From Dermatophagoides farinae (taxonomy: Eukaryota > Arthropoda > Arachnida > Sarcoptiformes > Pyroglyphidae), in the NCBI RefSeq assembly GCF_024713945.1, contig NC_134683.1, positions 1,230,501 to 1,294,500 on the forward strand: 64,000 bases of DNA, written 5' to 3'. Positions 35,495-50,400 of this stretch are shown piece after piece. The translations under genes and the position numbers were made by a program. Under the pieces are notes generated by a model. The model did not search any database, was not told the DNA's origin, and saw only the letters and a list, made by a program, of their open reading frames with translations. Within the stretch, counting starts at the first letter, position 1, and each line of letters begins with the position of its first letter.

Positions 35495-38400
35495 CTAGAA
35501 TGATTTGAATGCATAAAAATTACAGATTATTTAAATTCATTGAACATTAATTAAAACAAACCTAATATTTCTGATGGCGGTGGAATGGTTCGTGATTCAA
35601 TCGGTAGATCTGGTTCTTCATAACAGCCAACCAATTTATCCAAAGGTTCCCCAATTCTTCCAGGTGGGCAACTGCAAATAGCTCGATGATCGATAGCCGT
35701 ACATTCAGTATGCGGACCACAGATATAACATGGACTTATACATTGTTTGCTGCCAATATCGCATTCACGATCACTAGCACAATCAGCTGTAGAAATACAG
35801 CCTTCAATTTCGAAACAGCCTTTAACATAGGCATCGCCAACTGTATCCGGGGGACAGCTACATTCATAACCGCCAGGTTTATTATTACAAACAGCACCGG
35901 AACCACAATGAACGTGAAGACATTCATTGAGATCAATACATTCACCACTTGGATGATATTCGTAGCCATGTGGACAGACACAGAAACCATTCAAACTTCC
36001 AGTGTATACACATTCTTCATTCGTAGGGCATGGATTATTTGTTGTACAATTCAATGATTTCATGTAACAATAATCATTCTCTTGAAGGAAATTCGGTGGA
36101 CAACCACAAGTATTACTGTCCAAACAAATTAAATTGCCTGGACAATGATAATCAATACCACAGATGATTTTCTTATGACAGGATTTAAATGGATCGCCTT
36201 CATAACCACCAGGTGGACAAAAACATTCAGGATTATGATTTTCCGTTATACAAATAGCATTTAGACCACATTTGTAGCCAAGACGATGTTCTCTTGAAAC
36301 ACAAGGATCTGTGTGTTTATTGATAGGAGATAATTAGTTTCACAAATCATGAATCAAATTACTCAAATTAAATACGAACCATAACATTCTCCTAGATGAG
36401 CATTACATTTTTTGTTTAATGCACAATCACTATCCTGAAGACAACCTTTCAATGGTGGTGGTGTTGAACGACAACCTTCACGATATGGATCACCATCATG
36501 GTTTTCATAACAACGACATTCATATGATCCAGGTAAATTATGGCAATCGGCATTTGCAGCACAAAGTCCTGTTTGTTCAATACATTCGTTGATATCTGTG
36601 TGTGAAGAAAATCAGAAACAAAAATTAACACAAAGTTTAGAGAAAAAAAATTCATTTTCATTTATCAACTCACCTTGACATTCGCCATTCGAAGAAAGCC
36701 TAAAACCACGCATACAAACACAGAAACCATTTCCTTTGGTGAGGATACATTCTTGATTACCTTTACATAATTTTGTCGATGAACAACCGATCGATGATTC
36801 TAAAAAAAAAATTCGAAAATGAGTAATGAAAATAATTTTTTTTTCTTACTCAAAAAACCTACTTATACAATAATCCAATTGTCGTTCATATCCAAGTGGA
36901 CAGCCACATTTTTGATCCGACATACAGGCCAAATTACCTGGACAATTATTGTCTGATAAACATTCTACAGGTTTACGACAGATAGAATATGGATCACCAA
37001 AAAACAATGGCCTACAATTACATTCTTTTCTATGGTTTCGTACAGTGCAGATGGCATTTTGACCGCAGCTGTTTTCTTTCAAACAAGGATTGACACAGTT
37101 TGTTTCCACACAAGCTTTGTCCGCATCACAATCACTGTCCACGAAACATCCTTCACGGAAATTATCAGTCAAACATCCTTCATTGTATGGATCACCACCG
37201 AATGGACATGAACATTTATAGCTTCCAATCAAATTCGTACAAATGGCACCAGATCCACAGATGTTTGAGTTTTGTTGACATTCATCAATATCTTTGCAAC
37301 TACCATCCAATGAAAGTTGAAAACCTCGAGGACAGATGCACGTTCCTTGATGAGTATTACCACCGTTTATAAAAACGCATTCTTGATTTAATGGACATGG
37401 ACTTTGAAGGGAACAGTTGAAACTTTGAGCTAATTACAAATGAAATAAAATATGAGTTTTTCCACTCCAATTAAACAATCACAATCAATCAAACATATTT
37501 ACCAATACAGAATGTGCCCAATTGATGTAGATGTTTAGGACATGAACAATAATCAATTTGACATTTAAGATTACCCGGACAATCATTATCAGAAACGCAT
37601 GAATCACCTATAATAATTATTAATAATTGTTATGATAATGGCCAAAAATTTGATCATGTTGAAAAACTTACGAATCGTGCATTCAACATGTGGGTTGCCT
37701 TGATAACCATTTTGACAAAGACATTCAGCTTTATAATCAAATCCTCTACAAATGGCACCCTTACCACAGACGCCGGGCCTAGAACAGATATCTAAAGAAA
37801 AACAATAATGTGAAATAATCGTAAATGCTGCAACGTCATCGAAATTACCATAACATTCTTGTGTAACTGGATTGCATCGTTGATCCGGTTTACAGTCAGC
37901 ATCATGAAGACAAACTGGCTGTGGTGATCGACAACCAAATGGTCCATATGGGTCGCCAACCAAAGGCATGGGGCAAGAACATTTGAACCAACCAGGTAAA
38001 TTAGTGCAACTGGCTCCAGGTCCACAAGGCATTTTTTCCTGCAGACATTCATTTATGTCTAAATGGAAATGTTTTTATATTTAATTGCCAATAATTATAA
38101 ACAAACTTGAGAATTTTACCTTTGCATTCGTTATTAGCGCAAACATATCCATTACCACAATCTTTATTCTGTTCACATTCGACTGAAAGTTTTGAACATT
38201 GTTTCAATGGATCGCCAGTATAAAGAGGCATACATGAACATTGAGCTTCATGGCGTTCAGCACGACAAATTGTATTCACTCCACACATTCCACCGATATT
38301 GCATGGACTTTGGCACAAACCATTCACACAGGCTTTATCCATCGGACAATTTCCATGCATTCGACATCCAACTATTTATAGAAAAGAAGAGAAAAAATTT

Positions 38401-41400
38401 TAATAAAAAAAAGTTTGAATTTTTTCATTCTTTACTTACCAATACATTTTTGTTTCAAACAGATACGTTCCGTACCACAATCATCATCAGTTCGACATTC
38501 AGGTGGAATTTCTATTTTGAACAATCGATTGTTGTTGTTGTTAGTTAAAAATCAAACAATTTAAAATTGTTTTTACCTTTGCATTCGAAATTCGGTTCGC
38601 CAATAAATCCAGCAGGACAACTGCAAACGGCAACATGACTAGAAGCCAAACAGATTGCGTTTCGGCCACAAGCACCACTTTGTTTACATGGATTGATGCA
38701 TTTTTCTTGTACACAGGTTTTATCTTTCGGACAATTCAATGTTGATCGACATCCATCTGCATAGAAAAAACGAAATCAATGAATAAAAATTCAACTCAAG
38801 ACAAACAATCGCGTTAAGAACTTACAGGTACAACGTTGATTTTTGCAAATATGTTCAGTGGGACATTCAAAATCAGAGAAACATTCTGGTGGTGGTAGTA
38901 CACGTTCACAGGAAACTCGTGGATTTCCGGTAAAATCACTAACACAGGTACAAACTCGATCATGATTCAATGGTTTACATACGGCATTTTGACCACAAGC
39001 ACCAAATAAATCGCATGGATTTTGACATTGTTTATTGATACAAGATTCTTCAAATCGACAATTAGCATCATTTCGACAGCCATCTATTCGATATTGAAAA
39101 AAATGTTATTCATTCAATTTAGACCAACAACAGCAAAAAAAAAATAGCGAGAGAGAAGCTCGTGACGGTTTGGCGATGTCCCGGTGAACCGGGCGAAGCG
39201 ATACAATCAACAGCTGATCATTCAGGTGTTACAACGATGCATTATTGATGGCCGGAGCTCGCTGTGAAACTAGTTTAGGTTAGGAGGATGAATTTCACCG
39301 GTGGATTGTCATAATGGAAGTTTATGTCCAACTTGACTTTGCTTAAAAGGGGTTTTTTTTAAACTTTATGGCGGCAATGGCCACCTTGAAAGGGGGTTAG
39401 GTTAGGTTGGTTTTTTTTTAGGTTAGGTTTTTTTTTAGGTTAGGTTGGTTAGGTTAGGTTAGGTTAGGCAGATGAACTGCACCGGTGGATTGTAATAATG
39501 GAAGTTTATGTCCAACTTGACTTTGCTTAAAAAGGTAATTTAGGTTAGGCGAATAAACTACACCGATAAATCGCCATAATACTAGCATATTCAACTTATC
39601 TCCAGCTTTTAAGTTCTTATTGTTTTTTTCTTCATGGTCGATGACAATGAAAATTGTTGCAAGTATATATTTTTGATCACTTTCGCTCTTTTCGTATATG
39701 TATTTTCATTCGCTATTTTGAGTCGGAATCTTCAATTTATCTACAGCAATAGAAAAAAACTTACCAATACATCTGTTGTTTTCACAGATTTTACCCAATG
39801 AACAAGCCTGATCTTGTTCACAATAATCGTCTGGAACTAGAATTAAAAGTTTTTATTATTCAAAAATTTATTCTCATTATTTTTATGATTGAAACAAAAC
39901 AAAAACAATACTTACTTGGTTCACAATGTTCGAATGGATTTCCACGGAAATTTTCGATACATTCACATCGGGCTCGATGATTGAACGGTTGACAAACGGC
40001 ATTCAAACCGCATGCTTTTGGCAAAAGGCAAGGATTTTGGCATGTTCCATGAACACAAATTCGATCTTCAGGACAATTATTATCTTGTCGACAACCCGAG
40101 ATACATTGATTATTTTCACAAATTTGACCGACAACACATTCATTATCTCGGAAACATTGTGGTGGAGCATCCGTACAAAGAACATTCGGATTTCCTTTGA
40201 GTCCAACTGGACAGCTACAAACAGCCGAACGATTCATTGCTTGACATATTGCATTTCGGCCACAAACACCATATAAACTGCAAGGATTTTGACAAATACC
40301 ATTTATACATGATTCTTCATCTGAACATCCTGAACTATCTCGACATCCAATAACACACGTGGAACGTTCACCACAAATCAATCGATGACCGCAATCACGA
40401 TCGGATTGGCATTGTTTGATCTCTTCAAATGGATAACATGAAACACCATCACCGATGAAACCGGAATGACAAGAACAAACAGCACGATGTCCATTCGTTG
40501 TACAATCAGCATTCAAACCGCAAGCATTCGGTGATTCACAAGGATTTCGACATTCAGAATTAATGCAGGCTTCATTCGGCACACAATGATCATTATGATG
40601 ACATCCTTCTATACAAGATCCTTGATTACAAATGTATCCAAAACCACAATCATCATCAGCTAAACAATCTGTTGGCTGTAAGATGATTTGTTGACGATCA
40701 CAAGCACTGAATAGATGATCATTTTGATCACCACCACCAATACTTGATGATGATGAACATTTACAAACAGCACGATGATTTTCAGCCTGACAAATAGCAT
40801 CATTATGGCCACAAGCACCGTATACACTGCATGGATCTTGACAACGTTGATTGATACAGGCTGTAACATATGAACAGGTATCATCCGTTCGGCAAGCATC
40901 GATACATTTACTTTTCTCACAAATCTGTCCAATACTACAATCAACATCTTGAACACAGATTAACATTGTCGATACTGCACATTGTCGATTAGGGTCGCCA
41001 GTGTAACCAGCCATGCAAGAACATCGTGGTCGATGGCCAACGGTCGTACAGATAGTATTCTGACCACACGAATCTGATAAATCACATGGATCAACACATT
41101 GTTTGTGTATGCAGGCCAATTCTGATGGACAACTTTTATCAACACGACAGCCAATTGTACAGATATTCAATTCACAGATAAATCCCAATGGACATTGTTT
41201 ATCATTCGTACATCTTGTTGCTGGTAATTTGGTCATTGGTTTACAATAATCGTAAGGATTTCCATCATAACCAAATGAACAACGACACTGGGGCCGATGA
41301 AGAACAGGTTGACAGTGAGCATTCGAACCACATGGTGTTTGAATCGTACATGGATTCTGGCATTGGCTATTATAACAAGCTCGATCGAATGTGCAATCTG

Positions 41401-44400
41401 AATCACGGCGACATCCACTAATACATTTTCCTTGGTCACAAATTTCTCCCGGATGACAGTTATTATCATAGAGACATTGCTTAATGATATCGACACAATA
41501 ATGATGTTCACAAACTTTTCCTGGACCACATCCAACATCATCAGAACATTCATATAATTCTAGTTTTTGTTTGCTTTCCACACAATGAACTTTAGCATCG
41601 CCAATATAATTTGGCTGACAAAAACATTCGGCTTTATGATTTGCTGGTCGACATAATGAATTTACACCACAAATTTGTTCCAATGAACATGGATCAATAC
41701 ATTTTCGATTATAGCAAGTTTTTTCGAATGGACAATTATCATCGTTACGGCAACCAATAATACAACGATTAGAGATACAAATTTTGCCAATACCACAATC
41801 TTTATCCACGTGGCAATCATTTTGTTGAATTCGACAACCTTGATAACCATCGCCGATAAATCCTTCTGGACATCTACAAACAGCTTCATGATTGATGGAA
41901 ATACAAATAGCATTAGGACCACACGTTTTCATTGAGCATGGATTTTGACATAGATAATTAATACAGGCCATTTTGAATGAACAATCACTATTGGAACGGC
42001 AGCCTTCTGTGCAACGGTTATTCAAACAGATTTCCGTCATACGGCATTCATTATCCGAAACACATCCAATCGATTGAACACATTTATTTGATTGACAAAG
42101 ATAACCAATAGGGCATTCATCATTTTTACGACATAACGGTAATGGTAAACATTCAGTTTCAGGATGACCAATATGGTCAGCGGAACAAAAACATTTTGCA
42201 TGATGATTAAAGGGCTGACAAATGGCATTGTTACCACAAGCACCACGAGTGTTGCATGGATTATGACATTGTTGTGATTGACAGGCCATATCCAATGGAC
42301 AATCATCATCTCGACGACATCCGGCAAAACATTTTCCTTGTATACAAATGTTGCCTATAGAGCAGTCTTTATCTTTACTACATTCATTGTTTCGAATACA
42401 TCGTTGATGGATGCAGGAACTATCCATTGGACAATCGTTCGATGATCGACATGATAATTCTTCTTGTTGTTTAAGCATACATCGTACGGTTGGATTTCCA
42501 TCATAATTAGAAGAAGGACAAGAACAATATGGTTGATGATCAATAGTCTGACATATGGCATTCTCACCACAAACTTCAGCAAACATACAAGGATCAACAC
42601 ATTGTAAGCTGATACAACTTTCACTGGATGAACAACCAGAATCGGATCGACATCCTGGTTGGCATTTATAATTTTGACAAATTTCTCCATCATTACAATC
42701 GATATCGATTAAACAGTCTATATGTTTGCATTCAATTTTTGGATTTCCAGTTTGCTGAGCATGACATGAACATTGAGCAAGATGATTGACAGCAATGCAT
42801 TGGGCACCAAGACCACATGATGTTGGATTATGACAGGCATTGATACATTTACGATTGATACAAATATCGGTAGTTGAACATTCGGAATCTTGACGACAAC
42901 CAGGCGTACATTGTTGTTGACCAAATTCACAGACAAATCCACGTGGACAAGCATCATGATTAGTACAAATCGTACTACAAATACCATTCAAACATCGTTC
43001 ATTATTGTAACAATCTTGATCACGATTGCATTGAGCAAAACAATATGATGATTCACAAATTTGTCCAATTCCGCAACCACCACCTGTTTGTTGATCACAG
43101 CTAACAAATTGACGCACACATTCAACGAAAGGATTACCAATCGTATCTTCTTTGCATGAACAAATCTTTTCATGATTATGAACCGAACAAATGGCATTCG
43201 TACCACAAGCAGTTGGACTTGCACAAATATCCATACAGAAATTATTCATACAGGTTTCCGTCGATGCGCAATCCGCATCGGAACGACAGCCAACATTACA
43301 GAAATTATGCAGACAAATTTCACTTGTCGGACATTCACGATCTTTGGTACATTGAATATGACAACGGCCACTCACACAGCGTTCATCAACGGCACAATCT
43401 TTATTGGCCGAACAAACTTGTCGACATTGATTATTCGTACAAATCAATCCGGCATCATGACAATCAGTGTTCGATTGACAGGAAATTGATTCACGCATAC
43501 AGCCAACATTTGCAGATGGACGACCGACAAAATTTATCGGACAGGAACAGGATATTCGATGATTCACGACACTACAAATAGCATTCGGTCCACATGCTGC
43601 TGAACCTTCACATGGATCGATACATTGATTTCGAGTGCATACCAAATGTCCAGCGCATTGATTATTGTTACGGCAACCAGTTTGACAACGATTAGCGTTA
43701 CAAATTTCATGTGTTGTCAGACATTCATTATCATGACGGCAAAGTAGAACGCAATGACCACTGAAACATTTCTCTCCAATAGCACAATCTTTATCGGCCA
43801 AACAAAGCGATTTACAACGACCATCAATACAGATATGATTTTCCGGACAATCAATCGGCGATAAACACATCCGCATGATACGAATACAGCCCATTTTTGA
43901 ATCACCAGTAAACCCATATTTGCATGAACAAATTGGTTGATGAGCCACCATTGTGCATAAAGCATTCGCACCACAAGCAATCGGTGTATCGCACATATTC
44001 TTACAACTATTCAATATACATGCTTCTTTCATTGAACATTCATTATCATTGCGGCAACCAGCTTGACATCGATTATTCATACATATTTCACCGTCTGAAC
44101 ATTCTTGATCACTGAAACATCGAAGCAGACAACGATGATCGAAACATTGTTCATTTTTAGCGCAATCTTTGTTCGTTGCACATTGTGGCCGACATTTTCC
44201 AATATCACAAATCGTTCCAATGGGGCATTGATTTTCATTTTGACATTCAATCAGATTACGTTGGCAACCACGTCTTGTATCTTTTGGATTTCCTTGAAAT
44301 CCATCTGGACATTTACAGATTCGTTGTCGATTCGATACAGTGCATAGAGCATTGATTCCACAACTATCATCCCGTTCACATGGATTCTGGCACATCAATA

Positions 44401-47400
44401 GACCACGTGATGAATTAAGCTCACAAACAGCATTAGGTGGACAATCGGAATTTCCGTTTGGACATTCATTAGGACCACGACATCCAGGTTCTTCAAATGG
44501 TGAACCAATATTTTTATCTATTGGACACATACATTCATAACCGGAAAGTTTATTGATACAGATGGCGGTTGGATGACAAACTTTTTTACTACAATAATCA
44601 ATACGTTGACAGCCAACGATCGGATCATCACCTTCAAATCCATCGAAACATCGACAAATTGCCGAATGTTTTTCCGAACTACAATATGCATTTTTACCAC
44701 AAATAAAACTGTTTTGTTGTTTACATGGATCAATACATTTATGATTTGAACAGGCTTGATTCGTTTTACATTCTTGATGTGATGAACATTCAATAGGACG
44801 ACAACCAAATCGTTCATCATTGGGATTGCCAAAAAATCCTGATAAACATTCACAGATTGGAGAATGATTGATAACTTTACATTGAGAATTACGGCCACAA
44901 ATAGTATTTTCACATGGATCTTTACAATCATTAAAACCACCAGTATCATCAGCACGACAGGCGGCATATTCACCACATTCATTGTCATTGTTACAACGAT
45001 TTTCAATACGTCGTATGCATCGCCATTCAACACAGTAATAATCGGATGAACAATCAAAATCATTTTTACAGCTTTGAATACATTTGCCCATTTCACATTT
45101 TTCATTTTGATTGCAATCACGATGGCTAGCACAGGAACTACGACAAAAATGATCCATATGACAGAATTCAGAAAATGGACAATCTTCATCTGAATCGCAA
45201 GCTAAACGTTTACGGCAGCCAGCAATTGGATCGCCAAAATATCCATCGGCACATTTACAGCTGTAGCTATGTTTTTGTGGAACACAATAAGCGTTTTCAC
45301 CACAAGCCACAGTAGGTGAAAGACAAACATTAACACAATGATTTTCAAAACAAATATCCGTTTCATTTGTACAATCCAAACTGCCAGTACATTCGACACG
45401 TTCACAACGTTCTAATGGATTTCCAAAAAAATTTTTTGAACATGAGCATTTAGGTTGATGATGTATGGTCATACAAATGGAATTCATTCCACAAATTGTT
45501 GGATCATTACATCGATCACGACATTTTGGCACACCGGCAACCATTATACAGGTAGAAGAATCGGGACAATCATCATCACCATTGTAGCAAACATCTGATT
45601 CATGGCAGCCAGGATGTTCGTAAGCATTTCCAACCAGATTTGTTGGACATTTACAGCCATAACTTCCGGGTATATTTTCACAAATTGCTGTATTATGACA
45701 AGGATGAAGATGGCATTCATTTATGTCGACACAATTTAATAATCCATTGTTTTCGAATCCAATTTCACAACGACAAATAGCTTGACGATCACGTATGATA
45801 CATGAACCATGAGGGCCGCAATCGACCTGATCGCAAGCATTTTCACAGACAAAATTACGACATTGTCTATCGGATGGACAATCTGAATCGTGAAGACATT
45901 CAACTGCTTGACAGCCAATTTGATGATTGAAAGCATCGCCACTGTATAAGCCAACTTCTGGACATTTACATTGAATTTTGTGATCAACAACATTACACAA
46001 TGAATTCGGTCCACATGGCTGATAGGAACAAAGATTTACACATTTCGATAGTCCACCATTTTGATTACTTCGACAGGCAGCATTCGATGGACAATCAATA
46101 TCACCTCTAGGACATTCACCAGGATTTTGGCATCCAGTCCATCCATCTCCAATTTCTCCATCACGACATGAGCATCTATAACTTCCAGGTACATTTTCAC
46201 ATATAGCAGTAGGATGACAAGGTTCAGTAAGACATTCATCAATATCTACACATCCAACACCAGCAATATATTCGAATCCAGGTATACAAGAACAAAGGGT
46301 ATTGGCACAGATTTGATTCAATGTACAATCGGCATTTGAACGGCATCCAGTAATGCAGACATGATTGATACAAACTTCACCGGCTGGACAATTAATATCA
46401 CTGGAACATGTTTGAAAACAAGCATCGGCAATACATTTTTCTCCATCCACACAATCGTTACATTTCGGTCGACATTTATTATTGGCACACACTAATCCAA
46501 AAGGACATTCCATATCGCTAGAACAATGATAATATTTCCGTTTACATCCCATAATTGGATCTGGATTGCCTTCGAAATTCTCTTGGACAATAACAGGTAA
46601 GATTATGACTTTGAATAGTACATAATGCATTGTTGCCACAAATATTTTTGATTTCACATGGATTCTGACAACGATTCTGGATGCAAGCTTGATCCGCTGG
46701 ACATTCAATATTGTCACGGCATCCAAAATTACAATAACCTTTGCTTACACAGGCTTCATTCGGTGAACAACTATCATGGACGATACAAGCTTTTACACAG
46801 AAATTATCGACACATTTCTCACCATCAGCACATTCACTATCAAGCGTACAAACAAATCGACATTGACCATCAATACATTCTTGGCTATCGTCGGCACAAT
46901 CAGGATTTGTTTTACAAAATCTTGGAATTCGTGAACATCCAAATGAATTTGGTTGGCCGTTGAAATTGTCCAAACATTGACATTTTGGTTGTTGATCACG
47001 TATCTGACAAACAGAATTCGGTCCACATTCGATTTGGTCACATGGATTTTTACATAAAAATAATCCAGTAGCATCAGGCATACACACTGAGTTTGGTGAA
47101 CAATCAATATTTCCACGTGGACATGCATTAGGATGTTTACAGCCATCAATATCTTTGGAATATGGGTCCCCAATAAAACCGGAAGTACATGTACATGTTA
47201 ACGATCCAAGTGTATCATTACAATAAGCCATTTCATGGCAAGGATTTGAATCACATAATCGAACCAACGAACAACCGATTCCATAAGGTTCTCCAGTAAA
47301 ACCAGATAAGCATTTGCAATGAGCATAATGAGAATGTGAAATACAAACAGCATTCTGACCACAGCCATTGATGCATGGATCATAACAATGATTGTGTGTT

Positions 47401-50400
47401 GAACAAGCTTTATCATCTGCACAATCTTTATCGGTAATACATTCGACACGTATACAGCCATTATTACGATCATATGGATTGCCAACAAAATGACCATTTG
47501 TTGGACAACGACATTCAGGTGCACGATTTTCAATCACACATACGGCATGTTTACCACATTCGAATTTCAAACATCCATCAACACATTTTCGAATACCATG
47601 TTGATCAGCTAAACATATTTCATTGGACGATAAGCAATCATTGTCATTGTTGCATTGATGTAATGAAATTTGGACGCAACCAGTACGGCTAAGTGGATCG
47701 CCAGTAAAACCTGATTCGCAAAAAAAAATTGATTTAATTTGATTTTATAGTTTATCAATCGTTCTCAATTTAAATCAATTACCTGGTTCACATTGACATT
47801 GTTCTTTATGATGCATGGCCACACATCGTGAATTCGGCGTACAAGTGAAATCAATACAAGCTTCGGCACATTGTCGTATGCCAAGAACATTCGTTTTACA
47901 AGTTGATAATGCTGGACATTGATGATCGGAAACACATTCATCTTTACGTGGTATACAGATCTGATTCTGATCACGTACAAATCCTTCAATACAATCACAA
48001 TAGGCACGATGTTCAACTGCCACACATATTGATCCAGTTCCACAGGTGATAAATTGACAAGCATTGAAACATTTTTTAACACCATTATTCAATGCTTTAC
48101 AAACATCGGATCCATTGATACAATCAATATCTTCATTACATTCATCGTGATCTTGTTTAATACAACCGATGGCGAGATCAGTAGCAGAGCCAACATAACC
48201 GGGAATACATTCACAGGTAGCATCATGATTATGTATTTGACATTTAGAATTTGGCCCACATTGAACAGTGGTGCAGACATCGATACAATCATTGATTCCG
48301 GAACGGGTAGGTAAACATTTGTAATTATATTTACAATCAAAATCATTCTGGCATAGATTATTGATGACCGGTATATGGCAACCATGAATAAGATCATATG
48401 GATCACCATCAAATGATGATTGGCAAAAACATTGTGCTTTATGTTTATGTGTTTTACACAGTGCATTTTTGCCACATTCACTGTAAAGACAAACGTTGAC
48501 ACATTTATGTGTGCTGGTAATTTGATCAAATTTACAAACACTATCGTTTGGACAATCGATATCTAATTTGCATTCATCCGGATTATAGCACATATGGAAT
48601 GGATCTCCACTGAAACCGGGCAAACACGCGCAATGTGCGCGATGATTCAATGACGAACAGATAGCGTTTTCACCGCATAAAAATTGTTTACATGGATCTT
48701 GACATATATTAATATCTTCTGGACCTTGTACACAGATTGCATTGGATGGACAATTTTCATCATTGAAACATTCATTAGTGATTCGATAACAGCCACCACC
48801 ATTTTGATCACTAGCACGACCAGTAAAACCATCTGGACAGGTACAGGTAACGAAATGTTCATTGGTCAAACAAATAGCATTTGGACCGCAAACATTTACC
48901 GAACATCCATCCACACAGGATTTGACACCATACTCATTTAGATGACATACTTGTTCAGTATTGCAATCGGTATTTGATGTGCAACGATCTTTTGGAACAC
49001 AACCGCGGAATAAATCTTCAGGATTTCCAAAAAAAGATTTCTTACATTTACATGTGGCTGTATGATCGATGGCAATACATTCGGCATTCGGACCGCATTT
49101 GATTGATTCGCAAACATCGACACAATCCAGTATACCTTTACGAGTGATTGTGCAGATTTGATCATTACGACATTCTCGATTTGTTTGGCAAATATTTGGC
49201 GCACAGGTAGCACCGTTAGAATCACCCGATATACGTGTATAGCCAGCCATACAATCACAATGGGGCCGATGATTTTTGGCAACACAATATGCACCTTTGC
49301 CACAAATATGATTGAAACAAATATCCACACAATCTTTTACATTTTCGGTGGTCAGCACACATTTTTTATCCACCGGACATTGTTCATCACGTTGACAAAG
49401 ATGTTGGCTTGGTGTTTGACATTGTCGTGTGGGAGGGTCCCCACTGAAACCAGGTAAACATTCACAAACAGCTTGATGAGCACGGCCAACACAACGAGCA
49501 TTTTGTCCGCAACGAATATTATCACAAACATCAGTACAATTTCGAAGACCAGTCAATACACGTCGACAAGCTTGAAATTCAGCACAGCTATTATCATCCG
49601 AACAAGTAAGCTGAACTGGTTGACAGCCAATTTTTCCATCATATGGATCGCCGGCAAAATTTGGCCGACACTCACAATATGCTTGATGTGCGCGACCACG
49701 ACAAACACTATTGATACCACATTGAAAATCTTTACAAACATTGTCACATTCACGATATCCTTGTGAATATGATGAACAGATTTCATCCTGTTTACAATCA
49801 CCATCATCTGTACAAGCATGGGCACTACATCCTTTGATTAGATCATATGCATTTCCTTCAAAATCTTCATGGCAAACGCATTCTGGTCGTCGTCGTTCTC
49901 GTGCAATGCAATGAGCATTTGGACCGCATTCTATGATATCACAGACACTGACACATTGTTTCGAATCTGATCGTGATGGTATATGTTTACAAACAAAATT
50001 CGATTGACATTCATCATCATGATCACAAGTTGATGGTAAACGAATTTCAGCAGCACTTGGTGAACAACCAATTTCTAGATCATTTGGATCCCCAGAATGA
50101 GCATCGATACAAAGGCATTTTGGTTTATGTTCAATAGTAAAACAGAATGCATTCGGGCCACATTGGGTTGTGTCACATGGATCGATACATTGAAATCCAA
50201 TTTCCTGGTTGACTAGAGCACATACATTGTTACTATCACATTTAGAATCTTCAATACATCGGTTTGGTTGCACACAAATACCACGGAAACATACAGTGTT
50301 TGGTGGGCAATTTGAAGTTGTCGAACAGGAAATACCAACACCATTGATTTGATTTTCATATCCAGGTTTTTTTGGCAATTGGCATGAAAACAAAGGGTTA

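Noticed and set aside
43156-43581. Long open frames on the plus strand and other frames across the dumpy exons
   Set aside because: They mirror Cys- and His-rich EGF coding sequence; stops are rare there because of codon bias. No family similarity or splice structure supports them.
46542-47570. Dumpy ending at the stop at 46542 as two separate genes
   Set aside because: EGF modules continue in a shifted frame with no start, promoter or gap, and the exon length is off by exactly one base.
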